A DNA stretch of 64,000 nucleotides from Ipomoea triloba. Lineage: Eukaryota; Streptophyta; Magnoliopsida; Solanales; Convolvulaceae. Made by a program: the position numbers and the translations under genes. Below the pieces are notes generated by a model that saw only the letters and a list, made by a program, of their open reading frames with translations, was not told the origin of the DNA and made no database searches. The stretch spans positions 19,745,018 to 19,809,017 of the forward strand of contig NC_044927.1 of assembly GCF_003576645.1 (NCBI RefSeq), written 5' to 3'. Positions 32,010 to 44,372 of the stretch are shown piece by piece (within the stretch, counting starts at the first letter, position 1; each line of letters starts with the position of its first letter).

Positions 32010-34266
32010 TCTATTGAAGAACTGCACAAGTCAATGCTTCCTCACTGAGATCCACCACATCACTCTTCTCTAGCTTCTTCTTGTTACTCAGAATATCTTT
32101 CAAGAATTTTTTGTATGAAGGAATTTGAGTCACTGCTTCCACAAAGGGCATAGATATCTCCAGCTTATCCAGCATCATCTTGAACTTATTTTCTCTCTCA
32201 GTCTCCTTGGATCTCCACTATCTCTGTGGAAATGACAGAAGATTGCAAGGAACAACTGAGTCACCATCCTTCTTATCTTTCTTCTCAAGCTTCTTGCTAG
32301 GAGCACTCTCATCCTGCACAGGGGCTTTCCCCTTAACACTATCTCTCTACACCACAGGTTCCTCCTCACTCTCATCAGGAACATCCTCAACCTGAATGCC
32401 CTCATCCGTCGTATCAGTTTCCTCAGACACTGGATCATTCGAAGGAAAAGGAGGATCCTTCAAAGCTAATCCACTTCTCGTGGTCACTGCATTCACCTGA
32501 TTCCTTGGATTTTCTGTGCTTGCTGGCAGTTTACCATTCGGAGATGAGGCTTGATTAGGCAACTGATTTCCACCTCCTTGTTGCTAAGCCGTGAGACGTT
32601 CTATTTGTGCCTGATGAGAATCTATGGTTGCCTGTAACTTGCTCATCTGAGTCATCATAGTGTTCATGAGAGTCTGCATATCAACATCCTGAGCTGGTCG
32701 AGAGAAGCCTTGACCCTAATTGTTTCCATAATTCTGATTCTCTTGCTGGAACTGCCCTTGATTCTGATTCTGATTATTCCTCCACTCAGTTCCTTGATTT
32801 CCACCAATGTTCCCTTGATTACCTTGAAAGCCTGGTGGTGGATTTCTCACTTGACTACCCTGATTGTTCCAAGAGGGAACAAACTGATTTCTCCCTTGCT
32901 GCTGATAGTTCCCATAACCTTGCCCCTGGCCCCGTGGTCTAGAATAACCAACGAGATCAACTTGCTCCACATTAGGCTGAGGAACTTGGCTACCGGAATC
33001 TAATAGATAACATGTCTGAGAAGCATGGTTGCCACCACAAACTGCACAACAAGCTACAAAAGGAACCTGTGGCACAGCATAGGGACTAGGAACATAAGGA
33101 TTCTGTGGAACTAGTGGAGGCTGAGCAACAGACTGGACACTCTGAGTAGGAGCCTAAACTATCTGCTTGAACATGTGCAGGATGGAATCTAACTGAGCCT
33201 GCATTGCCATCTTCTCCTCAACCTCAAACATCCCAGCTGGCTTCTCATTTTTGGGTAGATCACACCCCTCAGTGTACCAGTAAGTATTGTTAGAGGTGAT
33301 CCTTTCAATCAAATGATCTCAAGCCTCCGGGCCCATATCAATAAAAATACCCCCAAAAGATTAGGTATCTAGAATAATCTTTGACCGGTTAGCCAACCCC
33401 TCATAGAATGATGAAATAAAATCACTTGAAGTCATCAAATTCTTAGGACACTGCCTCCTCAACTCCTTAAACCTGTTCCAAGCCTCAAGAAGATCTTCAT
33501 TGCCAAACTGCTGGAAATTCTGAATCTGTTTCTTTAACTTGGTAGCCTTGGAAGGAGGACAATACTCCTGCATAAAAGCTTTGTAGAGCTGTTCCCAGGT
33601 AATAAAATGGTTGGCTGGAAAAGAATTCAACCAACTCAATGCTTGATCTCTCAGGGAAAAGGGAAACCGCCTCAGCTTAATGGCATCACTGTGAATGCCA
33701 TTCATCTTGACGGTCTGGCAGATTCGGTCAAAGTGCACAACATGGGTCTTCGGATCCTCAACCCGAGCTCCTCCAAACTGATTAGCCTGAACCATTTGAA
33801 TGAGAGAGGTCTTCAGCTCAAAGTTATTTGCCTCTACTCCTGGATAAACAATGCAATCTTCTTCACTAAACTCAGGAGCTAAGTGGGTTGCCATGGGATT
33901 AGCCTGTGGAAACTGCTGAGCAAACTGCTGAAACAGGTTGGGATTCATTTGCTGGAGAAGATGCTGCATCCCAACCCCTTGTCCCTGCTAAAGAAACGCA
34001 GGATGCTGCTGCATGGGATGAACTTCCAATCCTCCCCCAACATAGACATTCGGGTTTGGATTGGCCATGAAGTTCTGTGCCTGATTCTGAACATTGGGCA
34101 CTGGAGGGTCGACACGAACTCCACGATTCTCCCCAGTAGCCTCTCTCTGCCTCGGGTGTTGCTGTGTGTTGACACCATCATGGGCAAGTTGCCCGGTATT
34201 GCTGCTATCTCCGGTCTCCATGTCTACTTCAAAGTCCTGGAACTCTCGAAGCCAATCACGTAACAC
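32010..34266 (-). pseudogene. Athila gag, one frame interrupted by several stops
   Basis: From ATG at 34266 the gag frame runs to the protease in a single frame but meets several stops. Segments: 34266-33988 (N-terminal), 33969-33361 (capsid with FDRICQTVKMNGI, ALSWLNSFPANHFITWEQLY), 33075-32716 (nucleocapsid with a CAVCGGNHASQTC knuckle, the CX2CX3HX4C form usual in Athila) and 32562-32347. Several stops look like single C-to-T or G-to-A changes of Gln or Trp codons (for example PAFL*QGQG, and *SLL replacing a Gln). No frameshift is needed to link the segments. Confidence 0.88.
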
Positions 34267-34541
34267 CTTCTTCTCCCTCCTTAACTTCCTCTCAAGATCT
34301 GGATAGTAGGGACGAAACTCGTGCTCCCTTTCGATCTAGTTTGCATAAGAGGAGGGAAACCTAATGTCAAACACAACCACAAACACTCTTGAAAGAAATT
34401 GGTTATGCGTTAGTGCAAGTAAATAATACTTTTTTTTTGTTGTTTTTGAATACTGAATAAAATAAAACCTTGATCTCCTAAGATTCACTAACTCTAATGC
34501 TAGTAGGAAAATAACCACACAATTAAAACTAAATAAACCAA

Positions 34542-34559
34542 TCCCCGGCAACGGTGCCA
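34542..34559 (-). promoter_or_regulatory. Primer-binding site, tRNA-Asp type
   Basis: On the minus strand TGGCACCGTTGCCGGGGA lies five bases inside the 5' LTR. It matches the 3' end of plant tRNA-Asp(GTC) (TGGCGCCGTTGCCGGGGA) except for one G-to-A change. tRNA-Asp priming is typical of Athila and Tat lineages. Confidence 0.85.
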
Positions 34560-34564
34560 AAATG

Positions 34565-35845
34565 TGATGATGCATAAGTGTGAGTGTAAAAGATGGATGT
34601 AAATTGTCGTTCTGCTGAGGATTGGAGCTATGGCACGTAATTGTGTGAATTAAGAAAACTAGGCACTAAAGTATGTGAATCAACTAGAAACCAAGCAACT
34701 AATGATTGAATGAGGAAAATAAAAGAATAAATTGGCTAATGTATTAACTGATTGATAAAGGAATGGGCCAGATTAGGGAAATTGCAATCTTGATGTTCTA
34801 ACAATCTCAAAATTAGGGAAAGAAGAATTAACCTAGGGATCTATGGGCTATGCACACAAGAATTCAATTCAGCTACTTTCGTAATCAATAAACAGAATTA
34901 GGCTAGGATTGCCCCACTTTCGTGATGCATCAATCATAGTCTTAAGCACCTAAGCATTGTAAGCCCCCAAATTACCCCTATTTTCATAGTAGGAAAAATT
35001 AGGTTGAAGTTGGTAAGGCTCGAAGTCTCCATCCAACTTTCGTTGTAATGAATCCTTCTCCTAGACTAGCAATTAATTGTGGCCATCAATCAATAACAAG
35101 CAGAAAATAATCCCCAATTCAACATAAACCCTAGGTAAATAATTCAATCCATTTATGCAATAATCACAACTTGAACATCAAGATTGACAATAAATCCCTA
35201 ATCCAAACCCATTAACGAATTACTCACGCGTGATTGAAGTAAATAAAACAAAGCAAGAATTAAATACTTAAATCATAGCAATGAATCTAAAGAATAAAAG
35301 AGAGAACTTTACTAACAATTCTTGAGAGTAATTCCAATCCAAACAATGATTCCAAGCTCATAACCGAATTCAATGATGTCAATCTGCTCTATTCTATGCT
35401 ATGGAAAACTCTAAAGAAAGGGAAAATTGTACTGAACTAAACTAGGGTTCCGGATCCCCAAATTATAGGAAAAACGAGAAATAAATACTGGACAGCAGCC
35501 GGGTCACGGCCACCATCATGGCCGGGATCGGGGCCGTGATGTGCCGTGGCCAACTGCTGTCCGCGGTGGAGGTCACGACCGCCATCACGGCCGTGAGGCG
35601 GCCTCCTGGTCCTCTTCTGACTCCTTTCGTGCTCCGTTGCTCCTTTCCATCCCGCGGTAGATTCCTTATGTCTCGAAAACTTGTCCGAGATGACCGAAAA
35701 TCCTTCCTTTACTCCTCATTTGTGAATAAACTAAGATTGATCAAATGTAACACACAAACGAGCCTTAAATGTATCAAGGTAAAGGAAATAAGCAACAAAA
35801 CTACTGAATCGTGGGGCAAATAATGGTATAAAATCATGTGTATCA
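34565..35845 (-). repeat. 5' LTR of the Athila element
   Basis: 1281 bp, tgatgatgca...tgtatca on the plus strand, with target duplication ggtaa directly after. It is the promoter-bearing LTR for the minus-strand element. Confidence 0.95.
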
Positions 35846-35850
35846 GGTAA

Positions 35851-36030
35851 TTATGTAATCCTACAATTTACCTCATCTACCTACCTTCAGGATTGAAACG
35901 TTGATGAATCCTTAAAATTGTGGCTCAAACTTAAAGTGGTCAATCTCACTTGACCACAAATTTTTGGACAATTAATTATAAATATATGTTATAAAGTATG
36001 CATTATAACTTGAGTTGATACAAAATTTAA
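35851..36030. other. Short spacer between the Athila element and the Helitron
   Basis: AT-rich; nothing recognisable. The Helitron begins immediately after the A at 36030. Confidence 0.5.
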
Positions 36031-36421
36031 TCTTCTACTATAATAAAGTAGAACCTTTTAGTAAATAAAAAAAATAAAAAGTTTCCCGCCAAATAACACA
36101 ATTTTTGTGGAATTAAAAACCGTAAGAAATGAAAATGTAGAGACATACTAATATTATTAAATATATACTAATTGTTCAGTTATAGAGATATAATAATATA
36201 CTAATACTAATTGTTCAATAAAATATAATAAATGCACAGTTTCAAATGGCTTTTCGATTGCAGATAACCTTTGATAACCAATGTAATACAAATCAATACA
36301 AAATTAAATATCCAACTAATTGGTTCCTCAATTATTGTCTGTATAAATAATGTCTAGCTTGAACCATTCAACCACACATTGTTGAATAACAAATCCCTTC
36401 CAAGTTTATCTCTTATACATT

Positions 36422-39400
36422 ATGTATCTCATGTTTATTCTTGGAAGTGATATCTCACCCTTCAATGTTAGCAGTGCCATGAAGGTTCGTGTTGTTCGTG
36501 CATACAATGTACCGGAAAGGAGAGGAAGCAATGCAATTAGAAGCAAGGAGGTTGTATTTCACGATAAAGAGATGATTAGTATTGAAATTCATTTACATGA
36601 ATATCAAAAAGAAGGAAAAAAATGCAAGGTTTTTTATTACTTACAAACAAACAACTATGATGTCTTCTTCGAATACTGCACAGAACATACATAAAGTATG
36701 TACTGAATTAGTGTTTTGCTAAATAAAAAAATAAATATAATTGTAATTCACAAAATTGTATTAAACACAGTAAACTTAAAGAATAATATTTTCACTTCTT
36801 CTTTATGCTTCGTATATTTCTATATGCAGGGAACATTGGTATATGCCCACATCCCAAAACAATTGGTTCCAAAATTCATTAACGATTTTAAGGAAGGTTC
36901 AGTTTGGGCTGTTAAGAATTTCCTGGTCATCACCAATTTCTACACATACAGGACAACCCCTCACAAGTATATGATCAAGTTCAATTACCAGACTACAGTT
37001 AAGCAATTCAAAAAAATTGACTTTCCAAGTCAGATGTTCCATCTTACACCATTTCAGGCTCTAAAAGTTGAAGGTGTTGATGATAAGCTATTGGTTGGTA
37101 CGTATATATACACTGAAATTACTTTTTTTTTTGTTTATGTTTTTCCAGTGTGTTCAATTTTGTTTTTAAATTTCATTATATTACAGATGTAATTGGGAGA
37201 GTGGTTGAAATATACTCGCCATAAGAAAAAAAGATTTCCAGGGAAACAACTCGACTTATAGACTTTATCATTGAGAATTCAAGGTAATTATTTAACAAAT
37301 ATATGATTGTGGTTACAAATGTTGTTTAGGTACAAAATTTACCTCAGAAAAAATGACTTTGAGTTGTCTGGTCCATTCACCAAGGGTTCTAATGTGAACC
37401 TCCGTGAACCCTTATGACTTTTACATATGAAGAGACAAAACATTTCCAGGATAGATTGCCACCTTCAAGTAAACACATGAAATTGTCAATAGCATCATTC
37501 TATATATATTAAGATGTTTGTTTAATCAAAACAGGGAAAATACTAAGTCAATAGTTGGTAATTTTAAAAATAATAAAAGAAACATAATTATGCCTGCTTT
37601 TGATTTTTTTTCCCCCATTTAGATGATAATTACTATCCACTATTAGTATACTTGATATGGTGATTTTCTTAGTATAGTAGAGATTCTGACACAGAATGTC
37701 ATTTTAAAGGAGTTAAATATTCATTTCCTAATATATAAATGAGTAGGTTTTAAAATATACTATGGTTAATAGTTACAATAAAAAAAGTTGAAAGTTTAGT
37801 TTGAATATATGTATGCTTTAATATAGTGATATAATTGACCTGAAATGTAGCAAAATGGTTGTGTGAGTGTATAAAAGTCAGTAAAATTTTGCTTTTGTTC
37901 TTTTCCAATTACCATTCAAAGGGAGTAACCACTTCTATATGTGAACCCTGTGGCTTTGACATATGAAGGGACAAAACATTTCCAGGATGCCACCTGCAAG
38001 AAAACACAGAATAGAAAATTGTCAATAACATTATTCCATATATATCTATATTTATAATATAGATATAAATAATTTAAATCAGTAATATATAAAGTCGGGT
38101 ACTTATTTATTTTTTGGTATTAAGAGTTTGAGAAATCTTATTTCCCTTAACTTTTACAGTGGAAATCAGATTAGTTGTACTCTATGGGATGATCATTTCG
38201 GTAAGATTGAGCCCTTTTTCAATGCAAGTAGTCATGATCCAGTGGTGGTGATCTTGCAATTCTGTCGAATTAGGACTGATGTGACCAGTAAGTATATACA
38301 TAATTAACTATATATTGTTCTATGTAAAATGTGTGCAATTGATTATACATACTCTAATATGTCTAGATGGCGAGGTGAGGCTTTGCAGTTCATATGATGT
38401 GACACAAGTCTTTATTAACCAGCAATCTCAAGAGTTTTGGAGTTTAGAGAGAGGTAATAGTCATTTATTTTAAGTATTGTAATATTTTTAAAATATGGAG
38501 TATTTTTTTCTTATGACCTTACTATTTTTAGTTTAAGTCTTCTTGGTGTGCAAACACCCATGAGGAGCATTGCATCCTTTCCAAGCTTGAATTATGATAG
38601 AATGATGGAGCAAACCGAAAGTCCTGCTCAAGATATGAAAACTATCGATGAAATTTACCAAACCAGAGAGGTACTTGGTTTTTGTGGTTTGTGTTGTTAT
38701 TTACTATATAAATTTATTGTATTGCATTTTACAACTTTCTATGCTACAGTATTGGGACTACTGGGTTGCAGCTAGGATAGTTGGTATAGAGGGCTCTGTC
38801 AATGCCGATTGGTCTTACAATTCATGTAAAGTTCCTGGTTGTAACAAGAAACTTGAGTCAAAGGGTAGGATATATTACTGTGGAAAGTGTGAAAGCAACT
38901 GCGAAGAAGGTAAATTGAGATACAAGTTGAAGATTAGAGTTGCAGATCTAGAAGGAAATGCACCATTTCTCCTTTGAGACAGAGAGTACGTGCAATCAGC
39001 TATTGGAAATTTCTGCTGTAGAGTTGAAGTCAAGGCGTCCAAATGTATATTTTTACAACATTTTAATGGAAATATGTAGAAGTGTATTTTATAGTACGTG
39101 TTAATTATTTTAACTGGATATTTATTTTTTACTGTTAGGCAACTCAACTGATCCCACCAGAATTAGAATCTTTGGTTGGACAGTGCATGATATTTAGGGT
39201 GGCCGTTAGGAAACAACAATTTGAGAATCTCCACAACGCATTTTCTGTCATGAGGATAGACACTGACCAGAGATTGATTCAAATGCATGCACCAGCGCTT
39301 TTGGGCATTCATGACAAGGATTTGAGCTCTAAAGTTGAACACCAAATGGTGGATGATGATGATCTTGAGGAATTTGCCAAAAGTGATGAAGAGGAATGTT

Positions 39401-39519
39401 CTCTTGGGGTTGGTGTTGCTGGCAATCAAGATGTTGTGGGTGATAGAGATGAGTTCTCAACAACCCAAATATCAAAGAACAATGGCATTCTCAATGTTAA
39501 GCTTGAAGGAGGAAAGTGA
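36422..39519 (+). pseudogene. Helitron RPA1-like gene (OB folds and zinc ribbon), broken
   Basis: Exon-like segments in order: 36422 on (MKVRVVRAYNVPERRGSNAI), about 36831-37098 (GTLVYAHIPKQLVPKF, VKNFLVITNFYTYRT), about 37187-37285 (VIGRVVEIYS, TTRLIDFIIEN), about 38160-38290 (WDDHFG), 38367-38452, about 38530-38670, 38749-38975 (YWVAARIVGI, zinc ribbon CKVPGCNKKL...YYCGKC) and about 39140-39519 (C-terminal OB fold, acidic tail). It resembles RPA70 DNA-binding domains A-C. Two nonsense changes are visible: a TAA after VEIYSP at about 37222, and TGA for Trp in PFLLW at about 38976. RPA would bind the displaced single strand during rolling-circle transposition. Exon borders are approximate. 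Confidence 0.82.
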
Positions 39520-40259
39520 TTGAATATAAATGTGCCTTATGACACATAAGGTTGCTTACTAGGGCTATTGGTGGCTCAAGGACAAAAATGGTGCATGGAT
39601 CTTTTAATAAATTGTGCCTTATTTACAACTCTTTGAAATTTACTTTTTAAAAATGTTTATGAATAAGTTTGATTATTAGGTTTCCAATTACCTATTCATC
39701 CAAGTAGATGGTTGCATTGTAATCAAACTCTACTTTTGATATTTCTAATAAATTAGTATGGTTTCTGAAAAAAAAATTCATATTTGTGCAAAATAAGATA
39801 TTCAGTATCCCAAACAAGTTAATAGTTCAATCATCATAATTGATACTTGGAGAATTTTGTGAGTCCATAATAGATGCAGGATCTGATTTTGATTTGTCAA
39901 TAACCTTAGTCAATTTTCTGTCTTTTTGGGTACAGAAATCCATCCAGTTGCTTCCGGATGATTTCATTATTTTCCTGCAAAATAAACAAAGAGAATGGTT
40001 TATAAAAGAATATACTGACTACAAATTAAATATCTTTGCAGAAACATTATAACATTAACAAGTAGCCCATGACCTCATACTTGAACAAGGACCAACAACA
40101 CAAAATATTAATGCTTTAGTGATTCTAATAAATTTGGCATACGTAAAAGTTAACATCACTAGTGCTAATGTCACTGAAGGATAACATTATAACACCGCTC
40201 TTGCTCTGAAGAATAATCACCAAGAAATTTAAATTAACTCCCAGTGAAAACAATCCAGT
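39520..40259. other. Helitron interior without recognised gene
   Basis: AT-rich. An open frame at 39840-40052 has no recognisable domain. It probably contains the 3' UTR of the RPA-like gene and junk. Confidence 0.4.
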
Positions 40260-41045
40260 GAAAAGGGCAGAGAGATTATTCTTTTGACATCCCAATTGAA
40301 TTCTAAAGTGCAAGCTGTCCTAGAATACGAGAACAAAGTTAAACATGTGGAGGATCAACTTAGAGAAACATCCATTTTTGCCACAACAGCTGCTTTCGTG
40401 GTTGTTAACTGGTTGTCTGAGTAACAAGCCAGCTGCATTGATGCATTTAAACAACAAGAGGTGAAGCTTGGGGAATATCTAGAAGCAAATATGCAAGGGC
40501 ATAATATTTTTTGTAATCAGTCTTCAATCATTGAAAAAGAAGTTGAGCATAATATTTTTTTAGTAATGTTTCCATGTAGAAGAAATATGCAATGGACTAA
40601 GGTTAGTTTTATGCACCAAAAACTTGAAAAGCTTGAACTGAATGACATCATGGAAACTATGGAGACACTTAAAGAATTAAAAACTGGTGTTTCAATAGTA
40701 AGTTCCTGCATGAATGAGCATGTAGAAAGGCATGGGAGACCTAAGAGAGATACTACCAATGAAAGTCCTTCACATTTTTCTATTAAGGACAAATGCGAAA
40801 TACCGGTAAGAAAGTGTTTACTGTCTTAGGCAGTAGTTTGCTAATAGGAGTTATTTTACTTTTTAATTGGTGAATAACTTTTTATTCTGATGTTCTGGTT
40901 ATTCATGTACTCCATATTAATTAAGTTATATATTGTTGAATGGCTGCAGACAGATGCCAATGCAAAGCAAGTGGAAACTGAACAGAAAGATCCTTCTTTT
41001 TTAATCCAAAAAAATATAGTTGGACAGAATAACAAACTAGACTGA
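40260..41045 (+). pseudogene. Unidentified coiled-coil gene fragment, probably captured
   Basis: One frame runs from about 40323 (EYENKVKHVEDQLRETSIF) through a TAA at about 40422 to a 122-codon stretch from ATG 40461 (MKLGEYLEANMQ, KLEKLELNDIMETMETLKEL). A donor gtaaga at 40806 and an acceptor ggctgcag at about 40943-40950 would splice it to a second exon (TDANAKQVETEQKDPSFLIQ, stop near 41044). It is rich in Glu, Lys and Leu heptads, typical of a coiled coil such as in kinesin-like or myosin-tail proteins. I cannot name the source gene. Its splice-site structure and its position beside the ferritin fragment suggest capture from the host genome. Confidence 0.5.
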
Positions 41046-41160
41046 CCATTTGGTTTGAGCTAATCAGCTATGGATAAATTATACAAGTTTGTCCAATGAA
41101 CACCGTTAGATAATGGGTATTTCCCTATTCACTTGAAAAAAAATAGTTTTGTTATTTTAC

Positions 41161-41746
41161 CTGCTCCTCCAAGAACTCTCTCTCAACAAAATCTTGTAGT
41201 TCAGCATCATTGTTCTTATCAGCTACCTGTGATTCATCAAGAAGCATAAATATCATAAACCCAACATCCTGAACGGAGGGACTATATGAAGTTATAACAT
41301 TGATTGCCATAATGACACATAGATAAAACTGTTAGAAGGCATAAGATCTCTCTTACAGCATACAGGTTCAGGAGCTTCTCATTCACCAACTTTTCCAATG
41401 AAAGCGCTAGCTCCATTGCTGCATCAAGAAATCACAGAATCAGAGCAGCCATGAATTATGTTCATATGTATCAGAAGAAAAAAAATGGAACCTTGAACTT
41501 ACCATGCAACGCATCACCTTTTTCGTTGTTGTCAAACTCAGGAGGAGGCATCAGAATAGAGTGCAGCTTCACCCTTCCTCCTCGGGTGTTCTGTTATTCA
41601 TCAAAACCACAATCACATTTACACTAAAGAAAAATTCATACACAAAAAGAACAAAGAAATTCTAAAGCCAAGTATGGAATTCTGGGAAACCTGATATTTC
41701 ATAAGCTTCTCAGCGTGTTCCCTTCTTCCAATATCACACACTTGTG
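41161..41746 (-). pseudogene. Captured ferritin gene fragment, four exons with introns
   Basis: Minus-strand exons: 41746-41691 (REHAEKLMKYQ at its end), 41590-41503 ([28 protein letters not shown]), 41418-41357 (AMELALSLEKLVNEKLLNLY) and 41226-41161 (VADKNNDAELQDFVEREFLE). All have GT/AG borders and compatible phases, and each matches the helical core of plant plastid ferritin in the right order. The preceding exons and the last exons (EAIKKISE... onward) are absent. The first exon has a one-base deletion in its SSEEEREH region. Plant ferritins store iron in plastids. As this piece lacks a transit peptide and C-terminus it cannot make ferritin. Introns are kept, so capture was from DNA, not mRNA. 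Confidence 0.9.
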
Positions 41747-42230
41747 CTGAAAATACATTCTCCAAACATCAAGGGCTCGGATAACTCCAAAGATTAACCC
41801 TTAAAATATTCCAATCAACAACAAAAATCAAAGTTCTTCAACAAAAGGTATGAAAAAGTCCATTCAATCAACGAATCTCCAAACATTAAAAATTAAAGAG
41901 AAGTATAAAAATTTAAAAAAAAATGAATATGTAACACAATTAATAATCATACAAAAATATTTTGGAAGTTAAACTATAATTTTCAACCTATAAAAAAATA
42001 GATACAAAATGACAAAAACTTAAAACCATAATAATGTACAAATTTTATTTTCAACAGTTAACGCTACAAAATATTAAACACTGCAAAATATGAATAGGCA
42101 ACGTAATTAATAATCAAATTGGCATTTATAATCTAACTGTTAGTATTCCAAGTATATACTGCTATAAATCAAAGCTATCACTGAGTATTCCAAGTTCCAA
42201 CAAATTTTCAAATTAATATTCACTGAGAAG
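41747..42230. other. Helitron interior, flank of ferritin fragment
   Basis: AT-rich sequence. It may include ferritin intron or promoter DNA carried along at capture; no exon is recognisable. Confidence 0.4.
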
Positions 42231-42294
42231 ATGAAGAAGCTTACATGTTCTGTTCGTATAGGATTCAAGCGAAAAAATGCTGAGAACCACAGAG

Positions 42295-42974
42295 GTAAGT
42301 TTAACATTCATGTCTTTTTAAATCATTATAAGTAGATTTTATGCTTAAAAATTCAAAAATTATTAAAACCTAGACACATAATAATATATCTTGATATCTT
42401 GAATATACCTAAAATACAAGCTTAGATTTGTGCTTTTGGTGTTTGAAATCTGACCACATCATGGTTAAATTCCCAGATTTATTGATATATCACATACATG
42501 TTCCAATTACAAAGATATGTGGAAATCATATTTTAAATCAAACATACGATTAGTTTAAATCAAATACAAGTTATACCCATATCGACATCAAGGACCTATA
42601 AAAAACACAAATCTGGAAATGATGAAATAGAAGCAATATATGTAATTGAAGGTTAGATGAAACTTAGCTTTTAGGTTCTGAGTAAAGTGAGTAAATTTTT
42701 CGGCAGTTGGTAGTCCGAGACACAGCTTCCTTGAATTAGCCTTCGATTGAGAGTACTCAGATCAGACTACCTCTTAAGAGTACTGATTGTCGAGAAGCTA
42801 TGAACAAATTAAGTAGACTCAAAGCTTTTGCTGCGAGATAAATGAGTGGCTAAATTTGAGGTGAGTTCTCCAACTAGAGATGGAGAACAAGAGTATTGTA
42901 GAGAGAGGCAGACGTTGAGAAATGAAGCTCAATGTCTGATGTCTGAGCGTTCATAGAGATTTGTTCGCTTATTG

Positions 42975-43011
<37 letters not shown>

Positions 43012-43041
43012 GTAGTATTATTAGCGGTATTTGTTAGTAGT
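42295..43041. other. Intron 1 of the Rep/helicase gene, proximal part
   Basis: AT-rich intron sequence containing an (att)n microsatellite at about 42977-43011. No other feature seen. Confidence 0.5.
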
Positions 43042-43046
43042 ATTAT

Positions 43047-44372
43047 TGACATTGCGGTTTTGTGTAGGATTGAGATGTCAAAAGATATTTTTATGTTAAA
43101 ACGGAAAGTCATGACTCCTCGAGTGTCGGTCTCGAAGGAGGGACGTGGAGGTGTGTCAAGTGTTCGGGAGTTTACTTGATTGAGTCATGCAAGGGATTCG
43201 AGTGTGGTGAGTGGTGAATGGTGAATCGTGAGTGAGAAGAGTTCATAAGGTTTGGTTTGAGTGCAAGAAAGTGGTAAAGTAAAAAGAGTTTGCAAATATG
43301 TAAAAGGGGTAGGGATTGGATAGTGTTCATCTATGTTGCATCTTGGTGTGTCTAAGGCAATGGATAAACAACACAAGGATGTTGGCTATCCAAGAGTGTG
43401 TGTACTTAGTCCTTTTCCACCTTTGTGTACTAAGGCTTCTTTGACTTAGGAGTGCCTTCAAGCATCCAAAGCTCTAAGAGGAATTTTATCAAACACTTGA
43501 GCTACACACTATCCTACTATTCTTAAGAAGTCCATAGGAACTATGATTGTGTCAAAGCTTCAAATCCTAACTCTAATCAAAGACATGAAAGAGTCAAGAG
43601 CTCAATCTCTCATCTAGATTGGCTAAATCCAAACAAGATCTCATCAAAACAACAATCAATAGACAAGAATAGATAATCCAACAATCTAAGCATTTAGATC
43701 CAAAATATAGATATAAGAGCATCACACTAGCAACATATCTTCACACAATCCAAATCCCTAGATTAAACTAGCCACACATGATATGAAATTCAAGACAAAA
43801 GCTAATTTAATCCAAGAACAAGATAACAAAATATAATAGAAATGAAATAGAGATCACCTAGAATGAAGTAATCCTTCAATCCAAGCTTGTTGTCTTCTAC
43901 AATGGAAATCTATCTAAAACTAATCTAAAGAAAATGAAAAGAAAATGGAAATAGTAGAAGTCTTTCTAAATTTCTGGGAACCTCCTCTGAAAATCTATCA
44001 AAGGGATTTAAATAGTCTCCGAAAAGCAACCCTAGCAACATTTCCGCGTAATGCAGTCTCCACGCCAGCTCACACGCGTGTGAGTGTGCGTGGGAGGCTA
44101 CTGGATTATTTCCACGCATGCTCACACGCGTATGGCCATCCTCTTGAGTCCTCCGGGGCTCCGATCTTGCCTGGTTCGTTCTTTAAGCTCAATTTTTGCT
44201 CATATTAGCTCCCGGGACTCCTGTTTCACCTTCTTTAGGCTAAAAGTAGCTTTGGTGTGTTGGTTAGTGAATTTAAAGCATTTATGAGCATAATTCATCA
44301 TGTAAGGATGCTATAAACGTGACAAAACACCCTAATATGTACTTAATTTAAGGGTATCTCGGAGGCTTATCA
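43047..44372. repeat. Solo LTR nested in the Helitron
   Basis: 1326 bp, starting tgacattgcgg and ending aggcttatca, flanked by attat at 43042-43046 and 44373-44377. It has a GC palindromic stretch near 44060-44135 (cacgcgtgtgagtgtgcgtg, then cacgcatgctcacacgcgta), reminiscent of the palindrome in the Athila LTRs, but the sequence is otherwise different. No internal retrotransposon sequence is present, so it is a recombination-derived solo LTR. The duplication is AT-rich, so the left border is less certain. Confidence 0.55.

Larger units (their letters stand above)
23101..35845 (-). mobile_element. Athila-type Ty3/gypsy LTR retrotransposon, complete structure
   Basis: The element is 12.7 kb with two LTRs (23101-24368 and 34565-35845), a 5 bp duplication ggtaa (23096-23100 and 35846-35850), tg...ca LTR ends, a primer-binding site and a polypurine tract. 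On the minus strand: gag, protease, reverse transcriptase, RNase H, integrase, a non-coding stretch with palindromic repeats, then a third ORF of the ATHILA family. By eye the LTRs differ at about 40 of 1,270 positions plus a 13 bp indel, i.e. about 3 per cent, so insertion was geologically recent. In-frame stops and catalytic-site changes make it non-autonomous. Confidence 0.95.
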
